NCBI GenBank assembly: GCA_003313425.1
Contig: NHZP01000002.1
Coordinates: forward strand, 930,001 to 994,000
DNA: 64,000 nucleotides
Direction of reading: 5' to 3'
Source: Pseudopyrenochaeta lycopersici
Lineage: Eukaryota; Ascomycota; Dothideomycetes; Pleosporales; Pseudopyrenochaetaceae
Shown here: piece after piece, positions 1 through 9,228 of the stretch
Position numbering within the stretch: the stretch's first letter is position 1
How the letters are laid out: the number at the start of each line of letters is the position of its first letter
Program-made: the position numbers and the translations under genes
Notes under the pieces: generated by a model
The model's database searches: none
What the model saw: the letters and a program-made list of their open reading frames with translations, nothing else
Told to the model about the DNA's origin: nothing

Positions 1-403
1 GAATTTGTGGCGCTTTTGTTGATACCCTTGGCTGGGCCTGCTTTGAGTATGCATTTGACGATTTCGGTGCGAGTTTTCTCGCCTTCATCACTGGAGGAAG
101 GCCTGAAGTCTTTGATAGTGCCATTTCTTTCCCGATGACTTTTCCTTTAGACCTCTCCGCAGCCTCCACACTAGACCTCGCCCTCGCAATTTCCTTTCGT
201 TGCTCCTGCTTATTCCAAAAGTCTTGCTCCTCTCCTGCGTGTTTCGCAAGCAAATCAATCCTGGTAGCCTCGACTTTCATATTGAACTCCGACTTACTCC
301 TATCAGTATCTTGTTGGAATTTGCGCAGCTCTTCGTCATGTTTGCGGCGCAATGCTAGCCACTGCTCTTTGACCTGAAATGCCTGCATTTTTGTAGGCGT
401 CAT
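1..403 (-). CDS. partial coiled-coil protein, 5' part only (runs off left edge)
   Basis: The minus strand is open from an ATG at 401-403 to the window edge, giving 134 codons without a stop. The N-terminus MTPTKMQAFQVKEQW is followed by a strongly charged helical stretch (about residues 12-90) rich in K, E, R, D and Q, with heptad-like spacing and no Pro, typical of a coiled coil. After residue 90 the chain becomes basic and Ser/Pro-rich. I recognise no domain. The 3' end and any later introns lie outside the window. The long open frame and coiled-coil composition support a real gene; identity is unknown. Confidence 0.55.
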   Translation of the reverse strand, partial: MTPTKMQAFQVKEQWLALRRKHDEELRKFQQDTDRSKSEFNMKVEATRIDLLAKHAGEEQDFWNKQEQRKEIARARSSVEAAERSKGKVIGKEMALSKTSGLPPVMKARKLAPKSSNAYSKQAQPRVSTKAPQI

Positions 404-1123
404 GTTGACTGCCTTTACTATTTGATATGATGAATGACTTGGAAACGAATATTAAGAATTAGAATAATAATGAAGGAATAAACTATGGGTTGCAAAGGAC
501 GATATTTGGGGAAGCGGCGAAATATAGGCATAACTCTTGAAGTCAAGGTGAATGTGAGAATTTGTAATTTACAGGAAAAGCGAAGTAAAGGTGGATTTGT
601 AGTCGCTGCAAAGGTCCTCAATGCACAGGTGAGAGAGCGATAGACGATGAAGCAACATGGTTGACAATCAAGGGTAGCCGCGTTGAGAGTAGACAGAACG
701 ATGTGTAAGCCGAATTGAAGTTTTGGATTGTCTGAAAGAGCATTCAATGAAGCAGAGAGGTAACATCCCCTTCACGAAATACAGTGTAGGAATCGAGAAG
801 CAACCACGTAGCAGAAACCCTAAAGGTACTGTGGCATGGGGAGATGTGAGACGAATTGCACATGCTAGGAGCTATTGAGATTAATTGCGCATAGCAGATC
901 ATTGACCAGATGAATACGTTCCCTCAAGCGGCAGGAAAAGCCAGAGAGACGATAACCGCCTCACTGTAATTAGAATATCTGTTGTCAATCTAGGGTGCAT
1001 TGTGGCCAAACGTAATGAAGTAAAAATTGGGTGTATTTCCTTCCAATAGAAGCGCCATATCTAATGCAGACCGTATAAAGACAGATACTGTACAATCCGA
1101 ACCCTCTTCTTCGCCATGGCCGC
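404..1123. other. intergenic, no gene seen
   Basis: This holds the upstream region of the leftmost coiled-coil gene and the 3' flank of the mL60 gene. The open frames here have no family resemblance. No repeat or RNA gene was recognised. Confidence 0.5.
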
Positions 1124-1709
1124 TTAGAAACCGGGAGGATTGAGTCTCTGACTGACCCTCGTCCACTTCGGTACCTCTGTAGATTGTTAGCGGCTACTCA
1201 AGTGCAAGTGTACCTGCATTTCCGCTTCTCCAATGTTATTTGCACGTCAATCCACTTCCCAATTTCTTTTTACCTGCTTTCCAAATAAAAATTCGTCACT
1301 TACTGTGTATTCCCTTCCGATATCTCTTCACTTTGCGATCAAAGACCGTATATTTGTCCTTAGGCAGCATCTCTTCCTCAGTAGGCATCTCCATTTTCCA
1401 ACGCTCGACCTTCTTCATGCTCTGTCCCATGCGCCGTAGTGCATTGTCGAGGGTGGACACGACGGTATCAACGTGCCGTAGGCGCTCGCGGTGTCTGTAC
1501 TTCTGGTGGCGGGAGAGACGCCAAGGTACCTTCCTATCGACTGATTAGTAGAGTAAGGACTAGGAGGTTGCGAGGGGAAGGCGGAGGAAATGTTTGAGAG
1601 ACTATAGGAGCCAATTGCGCCATCCTGAGGCGACACAGGAGTAGGGTGGAGACACATACCATAATAAACCACCCGACAGCGGGTTTGTGAGACGAAATGG
1701 ACCGAACAT
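1124..1709 (-). CDS. mrpl31: mitochondrial large ribosomal subunit protein mL60 (Mrpl31), three exons
   Basis: Exons on the minus strand are 1660-1709, 1304-1533 and 1124-1176, giving 110 residues. The first exon is only 50 bases: MFGPFRLTNPLSGGLL plus two bases, which join exon 2 to read WKVPWRLSRHQKYRHRERLR. The middle contains MPTEEEMLPKDKYTVFDRK and YRKGIHK. The C-terminus is VPKWTRVSQRLNPPGF. Start, the HQK.R.RERLR core, the KDKY..FD segment and the YRKGIHKVPKWT tail all match the yeast Mrpl31/mL60 family, a structural protein of the mitoribosomal 54S subunit. Donors are GTATGT and GTAAGT; acceptors are ATAG and ACAG; introns are 126 and 127 bases, and frame is kept across both. Family assignment is from memory of the yeast protein. 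The gene is divergent from trs20. Confidence 0.9.
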
Positions 1710-2107
1710 GGTGATGTGGTACGTTGGCGGTGCAGCACGCCGTACAATTGAAGATGGGATGTTCTGCAAAAGCACTCCCGCGGACTTTCTTGGCGCGCAT
1801 CCTTGTTAGCGTCGCGAGCCACTTCGTGGGGAGCTCGTGGCTTCAGCCAACACTGAGCTTTGGTAGTTCTATAGCAAACGTCGCAATCGCGCACTTGCGC
1901 AAATATTGGAAAGAGAAAGCGCGCGGGTCATTTGAAAGTTCAGGTCTATTCATCTACAACACCGTCTTCCCCGCTCGAGTCCCACAGCCCACAAATCTCC
2001 AATTAAGCGTCCCGATTCATAGACATATTCTCCTACATCTCCACACACAGGAAAGACATCTTGCCCGGATTCGAGGCCCAGGGATTCGCCACAACTTTCA
2101 AGGAGCC
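1710..2107. promoter_or_regulatory. 398-bp bidirectional promoter between mL60 and trs20
   Basis: The region lies between two divergent ATGs. The part next to trs20 is C/T-rich, as in many filamentous-fungal 5' leaders. The trs20 frame happens to stay open upstream through here, but the predicted extension has no family similarity. Confidence 0.45.
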
Positions 2108-2662
2108 ATGTCGTACACGTTCTCTATCCTCTCCCCCCTCGATGTCCCCCTCTTCACCCACGACTTCGGCACCTCCCGCTCCGGTGGCACCGGCCTATCA
2201 GCCTACACGCCCTCCGAACGCGCCTTGGTCCCCTTCATCTTGCACTCCAGCCTCGACATCGTCGAAGAAGTGCAATGGGGCCCCTCAACCAGCTCTGGCA
2301 GCGCACCCATGTATCTCAAGCACATCGACAAGTACCAGAACATGTTTGTGAGTTGCTGGATCACTGGGGGAAATACGCGGTTCCTGTTACTTACGCGGCC
2401 GCGCGATGAGAGTCTGGGGCTGAATGCGGCGAGTAATAAGGGGAGTTTAGCAGGAGGCAGGGCCGCGTTGGGAGGTAGTGCGGGGTTATATAATCCAAGT
2501 GCGCCGGCGACGGAGGAGGCGGTGAAGAACTTCATGCTAGATGTCTATGAGAGTTGGTGTAAGACCATTATGAATCCGTTCTTTGCCGTGGGGAATGGCG
2601 AGGTGGTCAAGAGTCCTGTCTTCAGGCAGAGGGTTGCGACGGCCGCGAAGAAGTATCTTTGA
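2108..2662 (+). CDS. trs20: TRAPP complex subunit Trs20 (sedlin/TRAPPC2 family)
   Basis: This is a single exon of 184 residues starting MSYTFSILSPLDVPLF. The sedlin longin-type fold is visible through FILHSSLDIVEEVQW, MYLKHIDKYQNMFVSCWIT, GGNTRFLLL and the C-terminal VKNFMLDVYESWCKTIMNPFF, ending in KKYL. Trs20 links TRAPP assemblies that activate the Ypt1/Rab1 GTPase in ER-Golgi traffic. Family members are usually near 140 residues. The extra length here is a low-complexity insertion (about residues 95-137, rich in G, A, S and N) before the last helix. The ATG at 2108 is preferred over the longer open frame upstream because homologues begin at this MSY-type N-terminus. Confidence 0.92.
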   Translation: MSYTFSILSPLDVPLFTHDFGTSRSGGTGLSAYTPSERALVPFILHSSLDIVEEVQWGPSTSSGSAPMYLKHIDKYQNMFVSCWITGGNTRFLLLTRPRDESLGLNAASNKGSLAGGRAALGGSAGLYNPSAPATEEAVKNFMLDVYESWCKTIMNPFFAVGNGEVVKSPVFRQRVATAAKKYL

Positions 2663-3290
2663 AAACAACCATTTCTTGTGGAAAGCAAGATATGGATCGG
2701 ATCTGGGAAATCTCGTCAGATGAAATGGGTTCTGACGGACAGGCAGCCCGCGGAACAAAAGGTCCCACGAGTGTGATGACCGCGGTATGGAGATTGACTA
2801 TTCTCGATTGGAAGCCTAGTCACATCAACAAAGGTGCAGCTATATCCATTCGGAGGGTTACGTAGGATATGGACATCGTCCTCCACCCAGTGACAAGGTG
2901 TCTACAGCAGGTAAAAAAATTATATGCACCCCACGTGGAGGGTCATGTACTCGGCCTGAAGAACATCTCCTATGCCCTGGCGCAGTCGACCGTGCTAAAG
3001 AGCAGCACCACATACAAAACTCTACTGTAGAGACATATTTAGGTGTTGAAATCTCACGCAAGGAGGCACCAGAGACAGAGAGGAAGTGGTAGTAATTAGA
3101 CACGTATTGCAATGCTTCTCGCGATATTGACGAGATACAAATGAAAGTGAAATATCATCATGACAGCAGTATATGCGGAGTGACCCACAACGCCAAAGCA
3201 ATGAATGGTCTCCTCACCCTTTTTGGAGCCCTAGACCTGGCACAATGCCATTTGCGTAATTCAAACATACTTTCCCATTACATTTTCATT
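2663..3290. other. intergenic between convergent genes
   Basis: 3' flanks of trs20 and the DOA10-type gene. Nothing further recognised. Confidence 0.5.
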
Positions 3291-6200
3291 CTATCCCGCC
3301 TGCACTGCAGCGTCCACGTATGCAGTCGCTTGTGTGTCTCTGTTCTCGACTGAAGGCGTTTGCACTGGCGCTTTCTTCTCCCCAAAATTATGCAACCGCT
3401 CACCAATCAAGTACACCTCATCTCTGACCACAAGTCTCCACCTGACCAGGAGCCTCACGACCTCCTTGCTTCCCCACATAAGAATCAAGCTCAGCCCAAC
3501 AGCAGGGAAGCTAAAACGCCAGACCATGTTCTTGGTTGCCGCACTCGCACCCCAGTACAGTGTCCTGTTTGTGATGAACGCGAGACTACCCGGTACCGCA
3601 ATTGCAACCAAGAATATCGCCATGACGGGGATCAGGAAGCATCTGGTGGCAATTTGTGCGTTGGGATAAAGATAGCCGTCTTTCACAACAGCTGCGAATG
3701 CGCGAGCAGGCCGCGAATTGCGGTTCGCGAAAACAAGGCGTGCTGCAAGACGGGAGTACAAGAAGCCAAGTGTCCAGTCTTGGATGATGTGTACGACGTG
3801 TGGTTCGGTGGGCCCAAGGTACGCATGTAGAGGCATGAGGAAGTATAGCTCTATGAGGACGGCGAAGAGGAAAGGTATCGCGAAAATTAGGGATGCCCAA
3901 ACGTATGTGAAGCGGAGGACGCGAAGGCCTACCCTGCTGGTTGTAGCAGCAATTGTGTGTAAGGTGGATATGGTATCAGGGACGGGGCGGTTGAGCGACG
4001 AGATGAACGTATATGCGTGGTAGACGCTGTATGCGAGACTACCAAGAGTATAGATGCCCAGCGAGAAGGCGTGGATATCGTTCATTTCGACAGAAGCTGG
4101 GAGGAAGAGCGAAAATAGGTACCGGCCAAAAAGCAACGGAAGGATGGTCACGCTGACTCCAGAAAGACCCATGAATATCCATATAGTGACCACGAATGCA
4201 AAGATCCGGACACGGAACCAAGGCGGTATGTACACCATGGAAACAAGATCCGAATTGTGTACGCCTCCTTCCGTCTTGCCGTCTTTGCGGACGTTGTCTC
4301 TGTCGACTTCGACAAAGACAGGCTGGCCCTTGGGAATGCGCGCCTGGTCTGATGCTGGGGCGCGGACGTATCTACCATCATCGCCTTCTTGCTCTGGGAC
4401 CTTGTCCCCAAAGAGAAAATTCGACAGTCGAAGGAAGCCGGCGCATGTCTTGAACCACCATTTGTACACCGCGTGTAAGCCTTCGCTGGGCTTGTAGAAC
4501 TTGATGATGACAGGAGTGAGGAAGTTGTAGAATAAGAGGTCAAGGGGAAACTCCAACGATGGCGCCTCAGTGGTCCAGTGGATAGGGAGTACGTTAAAAG
4601 TCACACGGCTGAGGCTCCATACTACACCGCCGAGACAGACGATGACTAGAGCGCCATAAACAAGTGCACTAAATGCAATCTTTCGAAGTTGAGTGGTAAC
4701 GCTGCGCTCGAGAACGTCGCGAACTGGGTGAAAGGTCGGATCGTCTGGGTCGCGAATGAAGTAAAGTACGCCCTTGCGCATGATCTTGCGGCATAGGGAT
4801 ACGAAAAGTGCAAAGTGGAACATGTAGCAAGTGCCGATGAACCAATGTACAAATCCAGATGTCCATGGGCTTTCTCTCGCGAACTGCCATCGGGTATATA
4901 CAGTGGCGCTCTTGAAGAGAGGGAGCATGGCAAGATCGAGTAGCAAGCCACAGTAGAGCGGAAAGGCTAGCATCTCGATACTAATGATCAAAATCACCTT
5001 CAGCACGCCACCTGCTTGCTGGAGAATTTCAGATACAATGCGCTCGACCCTCTGGCCCTGTTGCGATGTGCTGAACGGAGTGCCACGCTTGAGATAGACA
5101 GCACCAGCCACGGCGAAGAAGCCATAACCTGCAAAAACGGCAATCAGGCGATCAGTCGCTGTCCAACGTTCCATTGCGGTGTAAGCAACGGTCGTGTTCT
5201 GGCCAAGATCAAAATCAAAGGTGATCTTGTATGACTTTGATGTCCACAACCAGGCGAACAGAGCGCTGCATCGACTATAGACTGTCATCCAGCAAGCTTG
5301 GATTACTTGTGGCGTATGCCAAATTATTTTTAGTACAAGCCGGGGCGGAGAGTCTGCAGCAGCCTTCTCGAAGACAATATTCGCGAAGTTGCTCGTTTCG
5401 TTCAATGCGAAGGATGTGGAGTTCTGCAGACTTCTCAAGGCGGCATGCGAGTTGGCCGAAAGACGGAAATAGTCTGGTCGAGGTGATAGCGGCGATTCCA
5501 CAAGCAGCTTTGCGATACGATCCATGGCGTTCTCTGCAAGCGATTGCGCAGGGGTAGATATAGTACGGAGGGGTTCATCCACTGCCTGCGACAGCTTGCC
5601 CCATGTACAGAATCGAATGAGGATGGAGATCAATTGGGAACCCCAATATGTTGCTCCAGCCACAAAGAATAGTGTTAGATCCACAATAAGATCTGTCATC
5701 GCAGCGACAAGCTGTAAGGGGAGTTTGACGAAAAGTGAAATGGGACTGCCCATGAACAGTATCACAACTTTGCCCCAAAGATAAGGCAACCACACTGCAC
5801 AAGCTAAGGTCGCCGATATCAACACTGCGCTAAATAGTGCGTTCTGAAAGAGTCCCATGATGGGGCCTTGCATTCCAATGAGCTCTAGAATGCCTTCCAG
5901 GTCCTCCGCATCTTCGATTGCTTCTTGATCGTTGACATCGATTCCGGCTTGAGCGGCAGCGGCAGCTACTTCTGGGTCTTGGATCGGAGCATTGCCATGC
6001 TCTCGCGGCTCATTTCCAACAAAGGGAACAAAGGGTGCCTCGTCCGCAAGATTGCGGACAACGTGCTCATCGTTTCCTGCCTCTTCGGCTGTTGGGGCTG
6101 CAGGTGCTACATCTCCAAACATCCAGTCCAGGATGCCATTGACTGGATTTTGTGGAGCTTGTACAGGCTCTACCGGTGCCAATGGAGCTGCGGCTACCGG

Positions 6201-8243
6201 GTCATTTCTCAAAGACTCTATGTCGCCATCGGGTGCCGATGGCTCTCCGTGTGATTCAGAGCCATTCTCGGATTGAGGAGAGGAATGATCAACTTCTGTT
6301 GTAGTCTGTATTCTAAAAATGTCACTCGTGTCTGAAAAGCCGTCCTCGGTAGATGATGCCGTGTTGTCTGGAAGAATATCAGGTGCCTCGGTAGCTTTGG
6401 CTTTACCTTTGTCTTGTGGCCGTGCTCCTTCCAGCGCTTGGTCGGAGTCGTCTTCCACAACAACATCGGGAACTTGTTGCCAACTCTCACCGCTGTGCTC
6501 ACTCTCCGGGTCCTGATCTGATGTTACTTCATGCTCAGAGTCGGGCTGTCGATGTTCGGCTTCATCCTTTCCCCAAGGATCGGGAACATTTCCATTACTT
6601 TGGGAGTTCATCGCTGATGACTGTGATACACCATCGAAAGACCAAGAATTGCCCTCTTCAAGCCCTCGTCTAATCTCTGTAGCAATGAAGGATCGATCCC
6701 GTGCTGGCATATTAGGCCGTTGTAGAGAATTCGACGATTCCGCGTCGAGTTCATTGAGATTTGCATCTAGTTCCTCAGATAGGCTGCTGATGCGATTAGG
6801 ATACACAGATGTGCTTGACTCAGAAGCATACATATCGCCTGACAGTTCGTTGGGCTTGTCGTCGGCGTTGTCAGAACCATGCTCTTCAGAACGACGCTTA
6901 GCAATCTCAGCATCAAGCGTCTTCCTAATAGATTCTTGTAGGCCGCTAGAATCGGCGAAGCCCATTTCGGAGAATATCCTTGCAATATCTTCGGGCGACC
7001 CAGATTGCAGCGTTTCTCTCATCCTATCCGGGAAATCATCAGATTCTAGTTTGCGGAGAGTCTCTTCACGTCGCCTTCGGAGCGAAGACGAACGCCGAAC
7101 GCGACGTATTGTGGGTTCTGGCGCTGCCCGGTCATCGGCGGGTGCTACAGCATCGTCGAGAGCATCCATGTTATCGTCTTGAGCGCCATTCACTACCACC
7201 TCCTCAACAGCGACATCTAGTTGAGCCTCGTCCTCTTGAATCGCAGGCCTTTGTGCTGCCGCATTATCGCCGAGGGCGACCATATTGATCACGGGTTGTT
7301 GTTGCACAACCCATTCTCGGATGAGGAAGATCAAGATGAAGGCGACTACCACGAACAGGGTAATGATTTGGCCTTCCAGTACATCGATTATGAACCGATT
7401 GGCGGTCTGTGACTGGAACCATTCGAAAAAAGGTACGTCAGAGAGAAGTGACGGGCTCCGGATATTCAAACGGTCCGAGGTGAAGTTTGATCCTGTGGCG
7501 TTGGTGTTAGATGTTGGAAATCGGTGAGCGAAGGGATACGGAACGCCAAAGAGGACTCGTCTTGCGATAGCCCAAAAAGTCGATTCGCTGCCTGTCGTGT
7601 TGCGCGAAGGAAGATACAGGTGCATGAATATGTCTTTCAGTATGTGCGTCTGCGTCACGTTGGCGGCTTGCACAGGCTCTACAGGGGGGTAGGCGTCTTC
7701 TAGGATGTGTTCGGGCGCACGTCGAGGAAGTTCCATGGGCTCTGTTGAGACGGGGAACATGTCTCGCGACCATCCACCATCGCCGAACCAGAAGAGGCTG
7801 CGCCAAACCACTCGCATACACCACGGTAGCAAGAACAGCCACACAGCAGCGACCAAGACCCCGCGACACCAGGTCACAAAGATCTTGAGGACATGTAGGG
7901 CAGCCCGGCGTACGAAGACAGTTGTGGGTATGCGATTTGGCATGCCAGGATGGTATAGCTTGGTGAAGCGGAACGAGGTCTTGCATAGCTCGCAATGCTT
8001 CTTCTGCGTATGCGATAGCCACTCCATAAGGCATTCTTGGTGTACGTATTTGATGCTGCCGCTACATTTGCAGGGGTAGAAAAGAGGCTCCTCGTCGGTG
8101 CCCTCTCCGCGACATATTCGGCAGGTGTCGGCTTCGTCTTTGTCTGGAGTTCTAGAATCGGAGGCTTGGAGGAAGTTGTCCATCGACATGTCGTGTGCCT
8201 CGTCGAATGGCCCCGCACTCGATGGCCCGGCGTCGGTCGCCAT
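3291..8243 (-). CDS. doa10: ER-associated RING-CH E3 ubiquitin ligase, DOA10/SSM4/MARCH6 type
   Basis: This is a single 4953-base exon encoding 1650 residues. Residues 41-90 form a RING-CH zinc finger of C4HC3 type: CRIC at 41-44, then PCKCSGSIKYVHQECL and ending CELC. Multiple hydrophobic segments follow: two early (about residues 120-145 and 287-313), and a large set from about residue 790 to 1620, consistent with the roughly 14-TM topology of DOA10. Between them lies an acidic, Ser/Asp/Glu-rich, probably disordered cytosolic segment of about 450 residues, with a basic patch of Arg/Ser around residues 385-400. DOA10 ubiquitinates ER and nuclear-envelope membrane or cytosolic degrons in ERAD. 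Length and domain order fit the fungal family. It is convergent with trs20. Confidence 0.95.
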   Translation of the reverse strand: MATDAGPSSAGPFDEAHDMSMDNFLQASDSRTPDKDEADTCRICRGEGTDEEPLFYPCKCSGSIKYVHQECLMEWLSHTQKKHCELCKTSFRFTKLYHPGMPNRIPTTVFVRRAALHVLKIFVTWCRGVLVAAVWLFLLPWCMRVVWRSLFWFGDGGWSRDMFPVSTEPMELPRRAPEHILEDAYPPVEPVQAANVTQTHILKDIFMHLYLPSRNTTGSESTFWAIARRVLFGVPYPFAHRFPTSNTNATGSNFTSDRLNIRSPSLLSDVPFFEWFQSQTANRFIIDVLEGQIITLFVVVAFILIFLIREWVVQQQPVINMVALGDNAAAQRPAIQEDEAQLDVAVEEVVVNGAQDDNMDALDDAVAPADDRAAPEPTIRRVRRSSSLRRRREETLRKLESDDFPDRMRETLQSGSPEDIARIFSEMGFADSSGLQESIRKTLDAEIAKRRSEEHGSDNADDKPNELSGDMYASESSTSVYPNRISSLSEELDANLNELDAESSNSLQRPNMPARDRSFIATEIRRGLEEGNSWSFDGVSQSSAMNSQSNGNVPDPWGKDEAEHRQPDSEHEVTSDQDPESEHSGESWQQVPDVVVEDDSDQALEGARPQDKGKAKATEAPDILPDNTASSTEDGFSDTSDIFRIQTTTEVDHSSPQSENGSESHGEPSAPDGDIESLRNDPVAAAPLAPVEPVQAPQNPVNGILDWMFGDVAPAAPTAEEAGNDEHVVRNLADEAPFVPFVGNEPREHGNAPIQDPEVAAAAAQAGIDVNDQEAIEDAEDLEGILELIGMQGPIMGLFQNALFSAVLISATLACAVWLPYLWGKVVILFMGSPISLFVKLPLQLVAAMTDLIVDLTLFFVAGATYWGSQLISILIRFCTWGKLSQAVDEPLRTISTPAQSLAENAMDRIAKLLVESPLSPRPDYFRLSANSHAALRSLQNSTSFALNETSNFANIVFEKAAADSPPRLVLKIIWHTPQVIQACWMTVYSRCSALFAWLWTSKSYKITFDFDLGQNTTVAYTAMERWTATDRLIAVFAGYGFFAVAGAVYLKRGTPFSTSQQGQRVERIVSEILQQAGGVLKVILIISIEMLAFPLYCGLLLDLAMLPLFKSATVYTRWQFARESPWTSGFVHWFIGTCYMFHFALFVSLCRKIMRKGVLYFIRDPDDPTFHPVRDVLERSVTTQLRKIAFSALVYGALVIVCLGGVVWSLSRVTFNVLPIHWTTEAPSLEFPLDLLFYNFLTPVIIKFYKPSEGLHAVYKWWFKTCAGFLRLSNFLFGDKVPEQEGDDGRYVRAPASDQARIPKGQPVFVEVDRDNVRKDGKTEGGVHNSDLVSMVYIPPWFRVRIFAFVVTIWIFMGLSGVSVTILPLLFGRYLFSLFLPASVEMNDIHAFSLGIYTLGSLAYSVYHAYTFISSLNRPVPDTISTLHTIAATTSRVGLRVLRFTYVWASLIFAIPFLFAVLIELYFLMPLHAYLGPTEPHVVHIIQDWTLGFLYSRLAARLVFANRNSRPARAFAAVVKDGYLYPNAQIATRCFLIPVMAIFLVAIAVPGSLAFITNRTLYWGASAATKNMVWRFSFPAVGLSLILMWGSKEVVRLLVRWRLVVRDEVYLIGERLHNFGEKKAPVQTPSVENRDTQATAYVDAAVQAG

Positions 8244-9228
8244 AGGTGGTTGAGATGACGAGGTCTAATAGAGAAATCAAAAGGTGGGGTGGAGATTATA
8301 GTAAGGGCTGATCGAAGAAGGCAGGAGCCGCAGTTGGAGTGGCTCAAGAAGTCATTGGAAACGCACGGGGAAAAAACAGTTGCTTCTGCATGTGTGCAAG
8401 AAACAGAAGATAAGACGCTGAATTTGGGTATTGCGAGTTTGATGAAATAAAGTCGTAGGAGCAGGTAAGGTATGGCGAGACAGGTGGAACGCGCAAGGAC
8501 CAAATGGTTGACTCGTTTGAATCACTGCGACTGCAAGGTCGTGAGGTCGCCGCCGATAGTCTTGGCACGGCAACTACGCGAAACCCCCGGCAAGAGTGAC
8601 TGGTCCTCGAGCATCGAGTATCAATTGGAGACGGGGTTCCCCATTGATTGCAATATGCTGGAGGACACGGGCGCGTATGGTTTTGCACGCTTCCAGCTGT
8701 CTCAAAGTATCTTTTAAATGCTAGTAGGCCAGTGCAAGCACAATGAAGCTTTCCAGCCCGGCTCGACCAGGGATGGAACCAGGAGGCATCCTGAGGCACT
8801 TTGCACGTTGGAGCCAGTAGATGCCGTTTGCAAGCTGCAGTCAGACTCTGCTCCTGCCCCATCATCTCTCATTATCTAGGTCATCGGATGCGCAACCTGT
8901 CCATGACCGTTCCACGGCGTTGAAATCTTGATCTCTCCCAGCGCTCTCCGCGTTCGCACGTGCTATTACATCACCGACACCTGCCAGAGCTCGGTTGCAC
9001 CAGCGCTAAGCAACACTTAGCACTCCATCGCCGCCCCATCGTTTATCACAAGCCAAAGCTGTCGCTGTCCTCCCAGCGACTGCACCGACGACCTTTTGCT
9101 CCAACTTGTATGTTGCCAGCATATGTACACGTGCCCTTGCTAAACTTCATCGCCAGAAGCCGGTCATTCCATCGTCGCAGACCATAAGAGCCCGCGAACA
9201 CGCGACCATCGCTGACCGTCAGCGAACC
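8244..9228. promoter_or_regulatory. 985-bp divergent promoter region
   Basis: It separates the DOA10-type gene (minus) from the repeat-protein gene (plus). The right half is C-rich, as in fungal 5' leaders. No specific operator could be supported. Confidence 0.4.

Noticed and set aside
1415..1894. Minus-strand 159-residue frame
   Set aside because: It overlaps the mL60 exons in another frame; the spliced mL60 explains the region.
1724..2107. In-frame upstream extension of trs20 (128 more residues)
   Set aside because: Homologues start at the MSY-type N-terminus. The extension has no family similarity and lies in the shared promoter with mL60.
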